64,000 bases of DNA from the NCBI GenBank assembly GCA_023630585.1, contig CM042541.1, positions 12,492,501 through 12,556,500 on the forward strand, given 5' to 3'. The DNA is from Cranoglanis bouderius (Eukaryota > Chordata > Actinopteri > Siluriformes > Cranoglanididae). Position 1 is the stretch's first letter. Every line of letters starts with the position of its first letter. The notes under the pieces are model-generated. The model made no database searches. It saw only the letters and a program-made list of their open reading frames with translations, and had not been told where the DNA came from. Both the position numbers and the translations under genes were made by a program. Shown here piece by piece: positions 25,030-37,496 of the stretch.

Positions 25030-26045
25030 GCAATCCAATGGACTTTAGAAAGCACAAAACAATAGTATTCATAAAAGAATCCTACCTATCAAGCCTCTAG
25101 ACACTGAAACATTTTCTCCACAGTAAAATTCTTACATCCCATGAGAGATTATGTACAGTTGATAAATGCTAACTGCTTTGCAATCTAAATGTTTTGCAGG
25201 ATAAATGCAGTGCGGTTGATGGTGGTCCGGCAGTAGTCTTGTAAAATTGGGATCCAATATGTAGTTTACTCAAATGGCAGCATGTCGGTTCTTAAAACAC
25301 TTTGATGATGAATAACAACTGATATTTAATACATTAATATGGTCCTCTATGCATTATAATCACTTTTCAGAAATACTGTACAATTTGCTATAATTTTCAG
25401 TTCTCAAAAATTAATCCAAGTTATAGTTCTTTAAAGTGAATTCTTGGATCCTATTTGAGAGTCCCCACTTCCTGGAGCTTTGCTGATTCAATTCTAGAAC
25501 TATATGCACTGTTGCTATTTCCTTCTCATTTTAGTGAGCTCTCTTCTCATCTAATCTCCTCTCAAATCCATTGTTCCACTCTCTCAGCCATTTTTCCTGC
25601 TCTATTTCTATTCCTCTTCCCTCTTCTCTTTCTCATATTTCCTTATCAATGCTGATATTGGTGTTTCCATATTAGCCTTGACTATTAGCGATACATTAGC
25701 ATCATAATGCTAGAGGAGGAAATAGAGGCAGATGCTTATCATAAATGGTCTAAATGTGCACACATTTAAACCATTAAAAGAGGTAAACTGTTTTCCTAAT
25801 TGCTTGTTGTTTTGATTTTACTTGTTTAATTGTGTTTATTTTACTTGTTTAATCTTACCAGAAGCAGAATGTGAACAGGGAAAGATTTGAAAGTTTAAGT
25901 GTATTTGACCATCTGTAAGTGATTTTCAGAGTACAGGGATAATTATTCACCATACAAATTCATTAAGACGAATATGCCTTTCATCTTCATCTGAGAGCTT
26001 GGGGGAAAATGGGCCCTGTACTGAGAGCATCTGCTGTTTCATCAC
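25030..26045. other. non-coding intron sequence
   Basis: No gene or repeat was recognised. The open frame at 25455-25655 is pyrimidine-rich low-complexity sequence. Confidence 0.4.
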
Positions 26046-26048
26046 ATA

Positions 26049-26370
26049 CACAATGTGGTCAAAAGTATGTGGACACCTGACCATCACACCCATATATGGT
26101 TCTTCCCCAAACTGTTGCCACAAATTTGGAAGCACACAATTGTCTTTGTTTTTGTATGCTGTAGCAGTATGATTTCCCTTCACTGGAAATAACGGGTCTA
26201 GCCTAAACCTGTTCCTAGTCTAGTGGAAAGCCTTCACAGAAATGTGGAGGCTGTTTCAGCAGCAAAGGGGGAACAAACTCTATCTCAATGCCCATGGTTT
26301 TGGAAAAGGATGTTCAACAAGCAGTTGCTGTGATGGTCAGGTGTCTGCATACTTTTGGCCATATATTGTA
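26049..26370. mobile_element. Tc1/mariner-type MITE
   Basis: Inverted ends AAAAGTATGTGGACACCTGACCATC-type (left, about 26060) and GATGGTCAGGTGTCTGCATACTTTT-type (right, about 26333-26355), flanked by TA. About 320 bp with no transposase. Reads as an internally deleted Tc1/mariner derivative common in fish. Confidence 0.75.
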
Positions 26371-26539
26371 TAGCTGCAAACAAATTGATTTAGTCAGCAT
26401 GGACTGCTGTGATTTTTTCAGAGATGATTCGTTGTATGAGCTGCTATTTGTTGTCTCACATTTTCTACACCCTTGTCTTTGTTTAGTCAATATAAAGATA
26501 TAGATAGATGACAGACTAAAGGGAATAAAAAGTCTTATT

Positions 26540-26860
26540 ATTCTTATGTTGGGCCAAAGCAAGCGACGAGAACAGCTTCAGTACACCTTGGCATATATTC
26601 TCTCTGTACCTGTACTGGAGTGATGAACACCATTCCCTTAATTGTTGTTTTGATGATGGTTTTAGAGAGAGCTGTCTAAAATTGCCAGTCCAAAATCTCC
26701 CATAAGTGTTCAGTTGGGTTGAGATCTAGTGACTGTGCGTTTGATTTACATCATTTTCATCTTGATTAAAGCATTCAGTGAGAGACCACTCCCATCCACT
26801 CCCATCAGGATAGAAATGTTTCATCATAGGTTAAAGTTGATCAGGCAGAATATTTTTTTT
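26540..26860 (-). mobile_element. decayed Tc1/mariner transposase fragment
   Basis: Minus-strand reading gives remnants like STQLNTYGRFW and SSKQQLREWCSSLQY, matching the C-terminal end (PDLNP.EHLWEILD and later helix) of a fish Tc1/mariner transposase. It has multiple stops. Confidence 0.5.
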
Positions 26861-27275
26861 CTTGATTTTCAGTGACTCCTCACAGCATAACATAGCCACC
26901 AGATTTTTCCTTTCATTTGTCACAAATATACATTTGTTTGTATATTGGACGATGTCCTAAATATAGACAATAAATCCCTGATGGTAAAGTGTAACTGCAA
27001 ATGCAGTTTGTTCAGTATTTGGCAGTTTGTAGTGAAATTCTGTTGTGACAAAAAAAAAAAACACGATAAACAACTGAGCATTAATGTTTTCACAAACTCA
27101 TTCGCATTTTCTATCATTGAAAAGTAGATTAATTTCTGTTATATACTTTGATTGGGTACTTAAAGTGGGAGATGTGTGTGTGCATAACTGAAGACCACCC
27201 AAATGTCTTTTTTTTTTTTTATCATAAGTGGTTACAACTGACTTCTGACAGTGTGTTGTGATTGGTTGGTTTCAG

Positions 27276-27338
27276 AAGCAGTGATACCAGAAGTGAAACC
27301 TGAGCATAATGGCAATCAGCAGGACTCAGCCATGCAAG
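27276..27338 (+). CDS. dach2: dach2-like small penultimate exon
   Basis: This 63-bp exon lies between TTTCAG (ends 27275) and GTAAAA (27339). It is phase 1 at both ends and so can be skipped without shifting the frame. Joined to the upstream G it encodes EAVIPEVKPEHNGNQQDSAM plus Q and one base. The IP..., NG and DSAMQ pattern matches the acidic tail of vertebrate DACH2 (a related IPDIE...NG...DSAAMQ stretch) as I remember it. It is too short to be seen by ORF length and was found by following splice phase from the coiled-coil exons. The introns on its two sides are 4.9 kb and 10.8 kb. Confidence 0.85.
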
Positions 27339-27672
27339 GTAAAAATGGGCTGGATATTTGTGTACTTTTATGTATTTGTGCAATGTGTGCGAGTCAGTTC
27401 AGTTTGTACTAGATTACTGCACAGGAATGTACACAGCAGTGATACAGAGGTTCTGTTCTGGTGTTTCATTCTTATGAGCTCAAAATGGCAACAATGCAAA
27501 ATTGATACTTCTGATATATTTGCTTGGATGTGGTCATACAATACATATAAATATTAATATTAACACTTTGGCAATAGTAATAAATTGATTCGTGTTAGTT
27601 TTTTCTAAAACAATAATACTGCAGGTAAATTATAAATCCTATTTGTTGAGTGGGTATATTCCTGGTATTTAC

Positions 27673-28987
27673 ATCTAGATGTGTTAAAAGACATAAAACA
27701 TTGAACCTTCTGTATCAGACCACCCACTTTTTAGGTGAGCAAAAGTATAGGAACAGATCAGTCTTGAAGTAAATTTATCCCTTCAGTCTCCTCTTCAGGA
27801 GGTGAAATGCATGCTCAATTGGGTTACAGTCTGGTGATTGACTTGGCCAGTCTAAAACCTTCCACTTTTTCCACTGATGAAGTCCTTTGTTGAGTTGGCA
27901 GTGTGTTTTGGATCATTTTCTTGCTGCATGATAAAGTTCCTCCCCATTAATTTGGATGCATTTCTCTGTAAATTGGAAGATAAAATGTTCCTGTAAACTT
28001 CTGAATTAATTCTGCTGCTACCATCATGAGTTACATCATCAATAAAGATTAGTGAGCCTGTTCCAGAAGCAGCCATCCAAGCCCAAGCCATGACGCTACC
28101 TCCACCATGTTTCACAGATGAGCTTGTATGTTTTTGATCAACACTTTCCATTCATTTTCCATTTCCTTTCCATCACTTTGATATAGGTTAATCTTGGTTC
28201 CATCATTTTTATGGCTCATGTCTGTATTTCTTTGCAAATTGAAATCTGGCTTTCCAGTTCTTTCTGCTGATGAGTGGTTTACATCTTATGGTATGGCCTC
28301 TATATTTCTGCTCTTGAAGTCTTCTTCGAACAGTCAATCATGATACCTTCACCCCTGCCCTGATGGTGATGTCACTGACTGTTGCTTTTGGGGTTTTCTT
28401 CACAGCTCTCACAATGCTTTTGTCATCAGCTGTTGTTGTTTTCCTTGGCCGACCCATTTGGTGTCTGTTGCTCAGTACTCCAGTGGTTTCTTTCTTTTTC
28501 AGGACATTCCAAATTGTTGTATTGGCCCAATGCCCAATGTTTGTGCAATGCCTGTGATTGATTTTCCCTCTTTTCCCAGCTTCAAAATGGCTTGCTTTTC
28601 TCCCATAAACCCTCTGATCTTCATGTTGACTTATCCTTTTTAACAAATGCAGTCTTCACAGGTGAACCTGAAGGCTAAAACCCAGAGTAGGTTTTCAGAG
28701 CTATTTATTGTTTATGCAAGCAATCTAACAGGACACAGTTGGGTAACAAGAAACACCTGTCATCACATGTTCCAATATTTTTGCTCACCTACACATTGGG
28801 TGGTCTGATACAAAATGTGCTATGTTGTATTTTGTTTAACACATCTACATATAAATACCAAGAAATAAAATCTGCAATTCTAAACTCTCTTCTCATATTC
28901 ATCTTTTGCTCTCAAACCCAAATGTCCAGTCTACAGAAAAAAACAATGAATTAGTCTTGCAGTTCCAATGGTTTCGGAGGGGACTGT
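27673..28987 (-). mobile_element. Tc1-like transposon family B with long terminal inverted repeats
   Basis: The minus-strand N-terminal ORF (28338-28646) carries the paired helix-turn-helix region and a GRPRKTT motif (RHQMGRPRKTTTADDKSIV). The C-terminal ORF (27852-28151) has SSVKHGGGSVMAWAWM and QQENDPKHTANST. The expected catalytic aspartate in QQ-D-NDPKH is E here, and the frame stops before the final glutamate. Terminal repeats match inversely (GTATCAGACCACCC at 27711 against GGGTGGTCTGATAC at 28798) and extend outwards to ACATCTAGATGTGTTAAA. The right end is GGAGGGGACTG before TA (28987). Confidence 0.82.
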
Positions 28988-29754
28988 ATATGTTATACAT
29001 TATATCCTGTGAAATGCAGAGTTGACCGAAAAAGTATTGATGGCTTAATACTGGATACACAGTCCTAAATGTATTCATATTTTTGTCACGATTTAGGTAG
29101 AGACGGATGCAAGTGCAGATTTAGTTTTAATAAAAAAGTGAAAACAAAATACAAAACAGAAACTAGGAACACACAAGGCTTGAAAAATAACCATAAACCA
29201 ATGACCAGAATATCAAAAGAACAAAAGAAACTGTGGTAAGGAAAGACAAACGAAAGACCAAGTGTGCAATGAAAGCGTGACTCTATATACAAGTGCTCAT
29301 TAATTCTAAATGTGAATCAGGTGCTGACAGTCATGTGATGGAATCAGGTGACGTGCAGTGGCTGATGGGAATCGTAGTCCTTAGTCTTATTCCAGTATTT
29401 ACATATTTAATTTTATTAGCATATTTTATTAACATGCACAAAAAGAGTAATGTATTGATAATACATTTACAAAACATTTTGAAAAGGCCAATATAAAACA
29501 TGTTAGTCACAAAACTTCAACTGGAAATAAATGGATGACAAAAATGGATAAGTAAAAAAGTTATAATTATTTATATTGCAAATTCAAGTAATTACCGCAT
29601 GATGATTTTTCTTTGGAGAGCAGAGTAAAAGCCTTGTGATGGGAAAGGATATTAAGATCTGGAGCACTGTAGGTAAAAGAGCTGCTCTGTGAGATTCAGT
29701 TCACATGCATGCTGTGATAGCAGGATGCACCAACCCATAATTCACATAATTGAG

Positions 29755-31117
29755 TTGGAAAAAGGATCACCCCCTTGCTTTATTTTTTTAATTACAGCCT
29801 TTAGTCTGTTGGGATATGTCTCTACTAACTTTGCACATCTAGACTTTGCAATATTTGCCCACTCTTCATTGCAGAACTGCTCAAGTTCAGTTAAATTGTG
29901 ACCATTTGTGGACTACAGTCTTCAAGTCATTCCACAGATTTTCAAGTCTGGGCTCTGACTAGGCCATGCAAGGACATTCACTTTTTTCTCCTTCAACCAC
30001 CGTGTGGTCAGTTTTGCTGTGTGCTTTGGGTCATTGTCATGTTGGAAGGTAAACCTTCTTCCCATTGACAACTTTCTGGCAGAGGGCAGCAGATTTTCCT
30101 CAAGAATTTGATGGTATTATGCCCCATCCATTTTCCTTCTATTCTGACAACTGCTCCAGTCCCTGCTGCAGAGAAACACCCCCATAACAGGATATTACCA
30201 CCTCCATGCTTTACTGTAGGAATGGTGTTATTTGGATGGTGAGCTGTATTGGATTTCCGCCAGACATATCGTTTGGTGTTGCGGCCAAATAATTAAATTT
30301 TAGTCTCATCTGACCATAACACCTTTTTCCATGTGGCCTCAGAATCTTCAAGGTGCGTTCATGTGGCCTTTCTTGAGGAGTGGCTTTTTTCTTGCAACCC
30401 TCTCACACAAGCCACATTTGTGGAGAATTTGTGATACTGTTGTCACATGCACACAATGACCACTCTTTGTCATAAATTCCTGCAACTGCTTCAGAGTTGC
30501 TGTAGGCCTCTTAGAAGCCTCTCTGACCAGTTTCCTCCTGGCTCTTTCATCCAGTTTGGAGTGATGCCCTGATCCAGGGAGGGTCTGTGTTGTACCAAAT
30601 ACCTTCCACTTCTTAATACTAGACTTCACTGTGCTTCTAGGCATTGATAAAGCCTTTGAAAATTGTTTGTATCCATCTCCTGACTTGTGCCTGTCCACGA
30701 CTTTATCCCGGAGATCTTTTGACAGCGCCTTGCCACCCAAAGTTGATTGTTTGCTTCAGTTGCACTATAAAATGCTCCAGGAAAGCTCTTTTGATGCTGA
30801 GCTAATCAAAACGACCACAGCTGATCACAGTTGAAAGTCAAATGGTTTTGTGTGCCATTGAGAAGGTGATTAGCTACACCTGATTGAGTTTACAAGTCAT
30901 TTTAGCAGGGGGGTGATCCTTTGTCTAACTCAGTGATTCTGTTTTTTAAAAAAAATTTCTGACATGTTGGTGTTATATCTTTCACTTGGATGTTATAAGT
31001 TGCACTGAGTAAATACAGCTGGATAAAACAAAAACTGTGTCCGTCTTCATTTCAGTCTGAAAAGCAACAAAATGTGATTATTTTAAATGGGGGTGATTCT
31101 TTTCTATATCCACTGTA
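29755..31117 (-). mobile_element. Tc1-like transposon family F, N-terminus intact
   Basis: The minus-strand ORF 30348-30740 (130 codons from MGGKALSKDLRDKVVDRHK) covers the DNA-binding half, with two helix-turn-helix segments and ERVARKKPLLKKGHMNAP at its end. The catalytic half (29780-30347) is scattered over frames with deletions. Ends read GGATCACCCCC (left, about 29764) and GGGGGTGATTC (right, 31089-31099) before ATATCCACTGTA. TA flank is on the right side; the left terminal repeat is short. Confidence 0.8.
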
Positions 31118-31736
31118 TGTGATTGGCTTATATTTTGTTTGATGACATCATACAAGAGATTCAACATTCATGCAAATGATCACTTTATCATAACTGAGTA
31201 AAAAAATTATTTGGAAAAAAGTCACCATGATTTCTTTTTTCATACTGCTTTTTTCAAGTGGTGAAGTATTTGAAAATTATTCCCTTAAAAAGTATAAAGT
31301 AATAAAGTAACTAATATAAAACACAACAGAATAAATATACATTTTTATCCTATTCTGAGTACTTTTATCTTGTTACAGCCTATCCCTGGATGGAGGTTTA
31401 GGTATAGAAAACTTGCAGTCTACCATGTGCATCAAACATTTTTTTCACTTCCTCAAAACCTCACCTAATCTCTTCTTGGGCCCTTTGAAAATGTTCTTCC
31501 TTCCAGAAGAGAGATTATAAACTCATGTTGTACCATTTGTGTATCTTCTTGCATTTTCTGTTTGTTTTTTATGGTATTATGCACATATCTACCCTGATTC
31601 CATCTGTGCACTTTCCAATCTTAGAAACCTGGCCTAAGTTGTACTTCATGAATGGCACCTATTATGCACATGTCTGAAAGGAAATTAAAGGCATTGAAAA
31701 ATAAAACTTGAAAACGGTGAATAAATGCATGTTGGG

Positions 31737-31767
<31 letters not shown>

Positions 31768-32470
31768 TATTTTTTAATTTTTTTAACAGAATCTCAATTT
31801 TATGCAAATTGAGAGATGATATTTTTCTTATGCCTTTGACAGTAGGGCTGCAACAGCAAATTGCTAATACCTTTGTTAAGCAGCCTTTGCTAAGTTCTCT
31901 TTATCTTTGGTTGTCAAAGTTCATTTGCAGTTGAATGTGTCTTTGTGGGTTTTGTAGTTGAATCTGTGACAAAGTTTACTTTAAATCGCCAACCCTTCTC
32001 ATGTTTCTAAGCTCATAACTTTAACCAGTTCAGACCTACAAAACAAGAAGATCAAGAACACAGTACCTATATCATGGTGTTGATCTGGCTTATTGGAGTT
32101 AGCTTTAGGGAACAGACAACTATTATACAGACATGAGGTGGAGATCTCAGGGAGTTCATCCTCCTTGTCTCTGCCTTGTGTAATTCCATGTAGTCTTGTC
32201 CAGAGATTCTGGAGCTGCAGAATCAAGTTCTTGCTAATGTTAGCACAATCTGAAAAGCCGCTGAGCCACAACAACCCGGACCCTTAGAATGGAAGAACAG
32301 AGATGTGGGGTTGTATTTTTCAGCCATATTAAGAATGAAACTATAAGAACATTTAAGACTTTGCTGAGCTTATTTAATCGGGGATTAAGGTCTCTTCAGT
32401 CTGTAAAGACTGTAGGCTTTCCACCAAGCCTTTGGTAAAAGTGCCTTCAAATGCAAAGTGTCTGTGGATT
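31118..32470. other. non-coding intron sequence
   Basis: Plain AT-rich sequence; a TTA-rich run at 31740-31785. No gene was recognised. Confidence 0.4.
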
Positions 32471-32479
32471 AGGACGTAG

Positions 32480-32900
32480 ACACTCATACCACCCTGCCAC
32501 ATTTATCCATTATGTCTAGCAAAAATCTAATTAGGTCGAGTGTGCTGTCCAAACCGTCCCCCCTTACAACTCTCCAGCATTTCCCCACCCCACCTCACCA
32601 CATTTATCCATTACACCCAGCAAATATCTAATTAGCTCATGCTTCACTCCCAAGTCGGACTTCACAGTTTTGCAAGCTTAGCACTGACAACTGATTTCAT
32701 TAGGTTTGATTGTCCTTGCAGAGAGCCCACACGGCAAGCTAAAAGCTTTTTACGCTTTCTCAGGTTCCAGGCCAGTGTTGGCCCATTACGCCGACCTGTG
32801 CCTTTTCTAATTAATCAAGACAAGTGGCTCTAACAGCAAACTGCTGAACACAAAAGGTGTCCACTTTACAAGCCGATTAAGAGAAGTGCAGTGTGGCAGA
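32480..32900. promoter_or_regulatory. candidate conserved intronic regulatory block
   Basis: A repeat-free region with higher GC content and a partial internal duplication: CCACATTTATCCATTA followed by AGCAAAAATCTAATTAG at 32498-32535, and CCACATTTATCCATTA followed by AGCAAATATCTAATTAG at 32599-32636. Further on is TTTCTAATTAATCAAGACAAGTGG (about 32803). Clustered TAATTA and ATCAA cores suggest an enhancer of the surrounding developmental gene. Conservation was not tested. Confidence 0.35.
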
Positions 32901-33880
32901 GGTAGCTAGATGGGGGTGTAGGGAAAAACTGAGAACAAAAAGTAATTAAAAAGGTGGACCAGGAGTGCTGAGGGCATATTGAGACAGACTGTGTCTTCTG
33001 ATGCCACCATCACAAGCTCAAATTATTTGGGAAAGTGCTGTCATGCATCTCCAACTTTGGTAATGATGCAAAACTGTGCTCAGAACTACGAATGACCTTC
33101 TCTTGCTACTCCAAATATACTGGATGAGCATGCATGAAATAAAACCTTCATGTACAATTAATATCTATAAGTTTGCAACCCACCAGTTGGCAGCATAGGA
33201 TAAATATGGGGTGAAACATTTTTTGTACCATAACAGGGTAGTGTGCATTAGAAGTAGAAAGGAGATGTAGCTGCTGGGGAGAAGCCAATACAAAATATGG
33301 GGTCAGTGGGTGTGGAGGTTGTTTAAAAACAGGACTGTTTTTAAACACTCTCCTAATTTAGTCTTTGTGGATCCTCCACATTTTTTTCTTAAAGTAACCT
33401 AATGTAAAGTAATGGTACTCAGTAGTGCAGTGTTTCCATTCTGAGCCCTCTTTGTATCTTTAACAAACACAAGCTAAGATATGCAGGATTGGGTTGTAAC
33501 AGCGTTACATATTCAGAATCCAAAAATAAAGTAATTGTATTCATCCCTCATTACATTTTGAAACATCTATATTCAGATTACAGTTACTTTATACAATTTT
33601 GTTAGAATAGTTTTAGAATACATCTCTCCTTATGACCACAAAAAAGGCAGAGATGAAAGAACAAATTCTGATAGCTATTTACAAATAGCTATGCCAAAAA
33701 AAAAAGCCAAAATGCCACCCATACATTTGGCAAGGAAAAATGGCGAATAAGTAGAAGATTCAGATTAATCAGAGTAGAAGTAATGTGTCCGTGTTTGGTG
33801 CCCTGTAATTCCAGTGCAGTTAGTGGTTGTTTAAAGCTATTTCTTTCAATGCCATTATGTGTGCAATGTGTGTGCATGTA

Positions 33881-34533
33881 CAGTATCTCACAAAAGTGAG
33901 TACACCCCTCACATTTTTGTAAATATTTTATTATATCTTTTCATGGGACAACACTGAAGAAATGGATTACTGGAACCGTGTCCTATGGTCTGATGAGACC
34001 AAGATAAACTTATTTGGTTCAGATGGTGTCAAGCGTGTGTGGCGGCAACCAGGTGAAGAGTACAAAGACAAGTGTGTCTTGCCTACAGTCAAGCATGGTG
34101 GTGGGAGTGTCATGGTCTGGGGCTGCATGAGTGCTGCCGGCACTGGGGAGCTACAGTTCATTGAGGGAACCATGAATGCCAACGTGTACTGTGACATACT
34201 GAAGCAGAGCATGATCCCCTCCCTTCGGAAACTGGGCCGCAGGGCAGTATTCCAACATGATAACGACCACAAACACACCTCCAAGACGACCACTGCCTTG
34301 CTAAAGAAGCTGAGGGTAAAGGTGATGGACTGGCCAAGCATGTCTCCAGGCCTAAACCCTATTGAGCATCTGTGGGGCATCCTCACACGGAAGGTGGAGG
34401 AGCGCAAGGTCTCTAACCTCCACCAGCTCTGTGATGGAGCTCTGTCATGGAGGAGTGGAAGAGGACTCCAGTGGCAACCTGTGAAGCTCTGGTGAACTCC
34501 ATGCCCAACAGGGTTAAGGCAGTGCTGGAAAAT
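33881..34533 (+). mobile_element. Tc1-like family D, deletion copy with catalytic domain
   Basis: It starts after TA with CAGTATCTCACAAAAGTGAG. About 80 bp in, the DNA-binding half has been deleted and the sequence joins directly to the catalytic half. ORF 33962-34495 holds VLWSDETKINLFG (first D), KHGGGSVMVWGCM, FQHDNDHKHTSKTT (second D) and GLNPIEHLWG (E), so all three DD34E residues remain. A frameshift near 34440 moves the C-terminus (MEEWKRTPVATCEALVNSMP) to another frame. The 3' terminal repeat is missing. Confidence 0.87.
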
Positions 34534-34679
34534 AATGGGTTAACTTGTCTACACTGCTTTGAGCAATTCGCTAACAGAGTGATTTTTCAGTTGTGTACCC
34601 TGACTACATGGAACTTCGAAGCCAGCAGAACTTGACACAGAATGATGTGGTTAATATGTTAGACACACTTTTAAAATGG

Positions 34680-35400
34680 ACACACAATTGTGTGTGTGTG
34701 TGTGTGTTAGGGGAAGGAAGCATAGTGAATCTGAATGTCGTAGAGTCCTGATGCTGCACAAAAAAAAAAGAAAAAGAAAAAAAAAAAGAAGATATCACAC
34801 ATTTATTTTCAGTTAGGAGCCCCCCATGCTTCGAGCATCTTCCCGTGCACCTGAACAGAACATACATGGATTACTTTATAGGTATTGTTAACCAGTCCAA
34901 GGTGTTTAAATTTATTATAAAATACTTAATACTTAATGTGTGTAAATGTAAAGGGATTGCCTGGTGTTTTATCTGTATATAATGAAAAAGTAATTAACAA
35001 ACTCACTACTTCTAACAAGCTACCAACCCAAAACATTGATCAATAAGAAGCAAAATAAGACAAAAAGATTACCTAACACACATCATAATTCTTCCAACTG
35101 TGTCTTTAAAATGTGCGTTCTAAGAGTAATCCAAATAAGTTATCCTTTTTAAGTAGTGTAAATGAATACATTACTGGTTACATTTAAGAGAGAGTATTGA
35201 ATATTCAGCCATGGATACTTTATATAAGTATTCAGCCTACCCCTGAAGATATGCCAAATTTACTCATTTATGAATTTATAATGTTCATCTACTTAAACTG
35301 AGCTGTAACCTGTTTGTATGTTAACAGGTTGAGTTAACAGACATCCTGTCTTGCAACAAGTCCAAAAATAGCTTTGGATCTGGTAAAAAAAAAAAAAAAA
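34680..35400. other. non-coding, A-rich runs
   Basis: A short TG run (34690-34707), mixed A-runs (34760-34787) and a pure A-run (35384-35405); no gene was recognised. Confidence 0.4.
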
Positions 35401-35439
35401 AAAAAACAGAATCAGAAAGAATTTTCACTCATTCCTCCT

Positions 35440-36110
35440 AACAGAACTGGTGTAATTCAGATAGGTTTGGGGGCCTTCTTGCTCAGACACACTTTTTCAG
35501 TTCAGTCCACAAATTTTCTATGAGATTCAGGTCAGGGCTTTGTGGTGGCCATACCAATACTTTCACTTTGTTGTCTTTAAGCCATTTTGTTACAATTTTG
35601 GACACATGCTTACCACTGTCCTGCTGGAAGACCCGGTTGTGACCAAGTTTTAATTTTCTGGCTGATGCTTTGAGGTGTTGCTTCAGTATTTCTAGATGAT
35701 CCTCCTTCCTCATGATGCAATCTATTTTCTTAAGTGCACCAGTCCCTTTTCCATCAAAACTCTCCCACAATATGATACTGCCTCTCTCTCATGCTTCACA
35801 GCATTCTTGCGTGGTATTCTTTGGATTAAAATCTTCATCTCTTTTACTCCTTACATAGTGCTGATCATTATGGCCAACCAAACAATTTCTTCATCCTAGT
35901 GATCACCTGCTAACTTCAGTCAGGACTTTTCATGCCAGTCTTTGAGTATGGGCTTTCTCACTTGTGTTGCAGACTTTCAGCCTGTGGCAATGTAGGAGTC
36001 TCTTAATGGTGGATGTACATACTTTGGCACTTGATGCTAACTCCTTCATCAGTTCACTTGTTGTCTTTTGTGCCTCCTTACTGTATGATGCAGTATCTGT
36101 GTGATCCCAA
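35440..36110 (-). mobile_element. Tc1-like fragment, C-terminal half
   Basis: Minus-strand ORF 35483-35770 reads MWESFDGKGTGALKKIDCIM, then RVFQQDSGKHVSKIVTKWLK (second D) and PPQSPDLNLIENLWTELKK (final E). The ND pair of the usual QQDNDPKH is shortened. Upstream sequence to about 36110 is decayed transposase. It abuts the next Tc1 copy. Confidence 0.78.
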
Positions 36111-36120
36111 GATTTTTATA

Positions 36121-37340
36121 CAGTGCCCTCCACTAATATTGGCACCCTTGGTAAATATGAGCAAAGAAAGCTATGAAAAATTGTCTTTATTGTTTAACCT
36201 TTTGAGTTTTTGTTAAATATTTTGTTTTAAAAAAACAAAACAAAAAAAACAACAACTCTGCTCTTATGGATATCAGACAATTGCAAACAAAATACAGGTT
36301 TATCCAAAAGAAAATATCTGTTAAATATAAGTCTGCAACAATTATTGTTACCCTTTTAGTCAATACCTCCCTTTGTCAAGATAACAGTTCTGAGTCTTCT
36401 CCTATAATGCCTGATGAGGTTGGAGAATACATGGCAAGGGATCTGAGACCATTCCTACATACAGAATCTCTCCAGATCCTTCAAATTTCGAGGTCCATGC
36501 TGGTGGACTCTCCTCTTCAGTTCACCCCACAGGTTTTCTATGGGTTTCAAGTTAGGGGACTGGGATGGCCATGGCAGGACCTTGATTTTGTGGTCAGTAA
36601 ACGATTTTTGTATTGATTTTGATGTATGTTTTGGATTATTGTCCTGCTGGAAGATCCAACCCATTTTTAGCTTTCTGGCAGACGCAGTCAGGTTTTCATT
36701 TAATATCTGTTGATATTTGATAAAATCAATGATGCCATGTATCCTAACAAAATGTCCAGGTCCTCTGGCAGAAAAACAGCCCCAAAACATTAAAGAGCCA
36801 CCACCATATTTAACTGTGGGCATGAGGTACCTTTCCATATGGCTACCTCTCTGTGTGAGCCAAAACCACCTCTGGTGTTTATTGCCAAAAAGTTGACAAA
36901 ATTTTGGTTTCATCTGACCATAGACCCCGATCCTATTTGAAGTTCCAGTAGTGTCTAGCAAACTGAGGATGCTTGAGTTTGTTTTTGGATGAGAGTAGAG
37001 GCTTTTTTTCTTGAAACCCTTCCAAACAACTTGTGGTGATCGGATTGTACTTCTCAATTATTGCCCTGATGGTGGAAATGGGCATTTTCAATGCTTGTGT
37101 TATATTCTTATAGCCACTTCACATTTGGTGAACCTTTTGCCGCACATCACAGCTATATTCCTTGGTCTTACACATTGTTATAAATGACTAAGGGAATTTG
37201 GCCTATATGTTACCTCATATTTATACCCCTGTGGAACAGGAAGTCTTGGTTTCCTGTTCCTAGTCACCCAGGTATACTAAAAAAAAATTAAAATATCAAT
37301 GGGAATATTCTGACTTCATATTTTTCTCATATGAATTCAG
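36121..37340 (-). mobile_element. Tc1-like transposon, family A copy 2
   Basis: The left end CAGTGCCCTCCACTAATATT lies directly after TATA. Minus-strand ORF 36455-37057 (200 codons) holds KKSLYSHPKTN, HMERYLMPTVKYGGGSLMFW, WIFQQDNNPKHTSKSIQ (second D) and SQSPNLKPIENLWGELKRR (final E). The DNA-binding half is shortened and frameshifted, and the right terminal repeat is absent. It is a close relative of 5852-7322 and 41177-42690. Confidence 0.87.
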
Positions 37341-37373
37341 CCATGATATGGCGCCCCTGGAGCAGAGAGGATT

Positions 37374-37488
37374 AAGGGCCTTGCTCAAGGGCCCAACAGG
37401 AGCTGGTGCTTTTTTCTGCTGGTGCTGGGGCATGAACCTCGACGTTCTGTAATCCAGAGCCTTAACCATTGAGCCGCCACTGCCCTAA
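37374..37488 (-). repeat. SINE tRNA-like head fragment
   Basis: The minus strand gives GGCTCAATGGTTAAGGCTC (A-box region) and GAGGTTCATGCCCCAGC (B-box region). Related to the SINE at 1597-1785. Confidence 0.6.
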
Positions 37489-37496
37489 TTATGACA

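Noticed and set aside
33967..34407. 146-codon minus-strand frame
   Set aside because: Antisense shadow of the Tc1 catalytic domain at 33962-34495.
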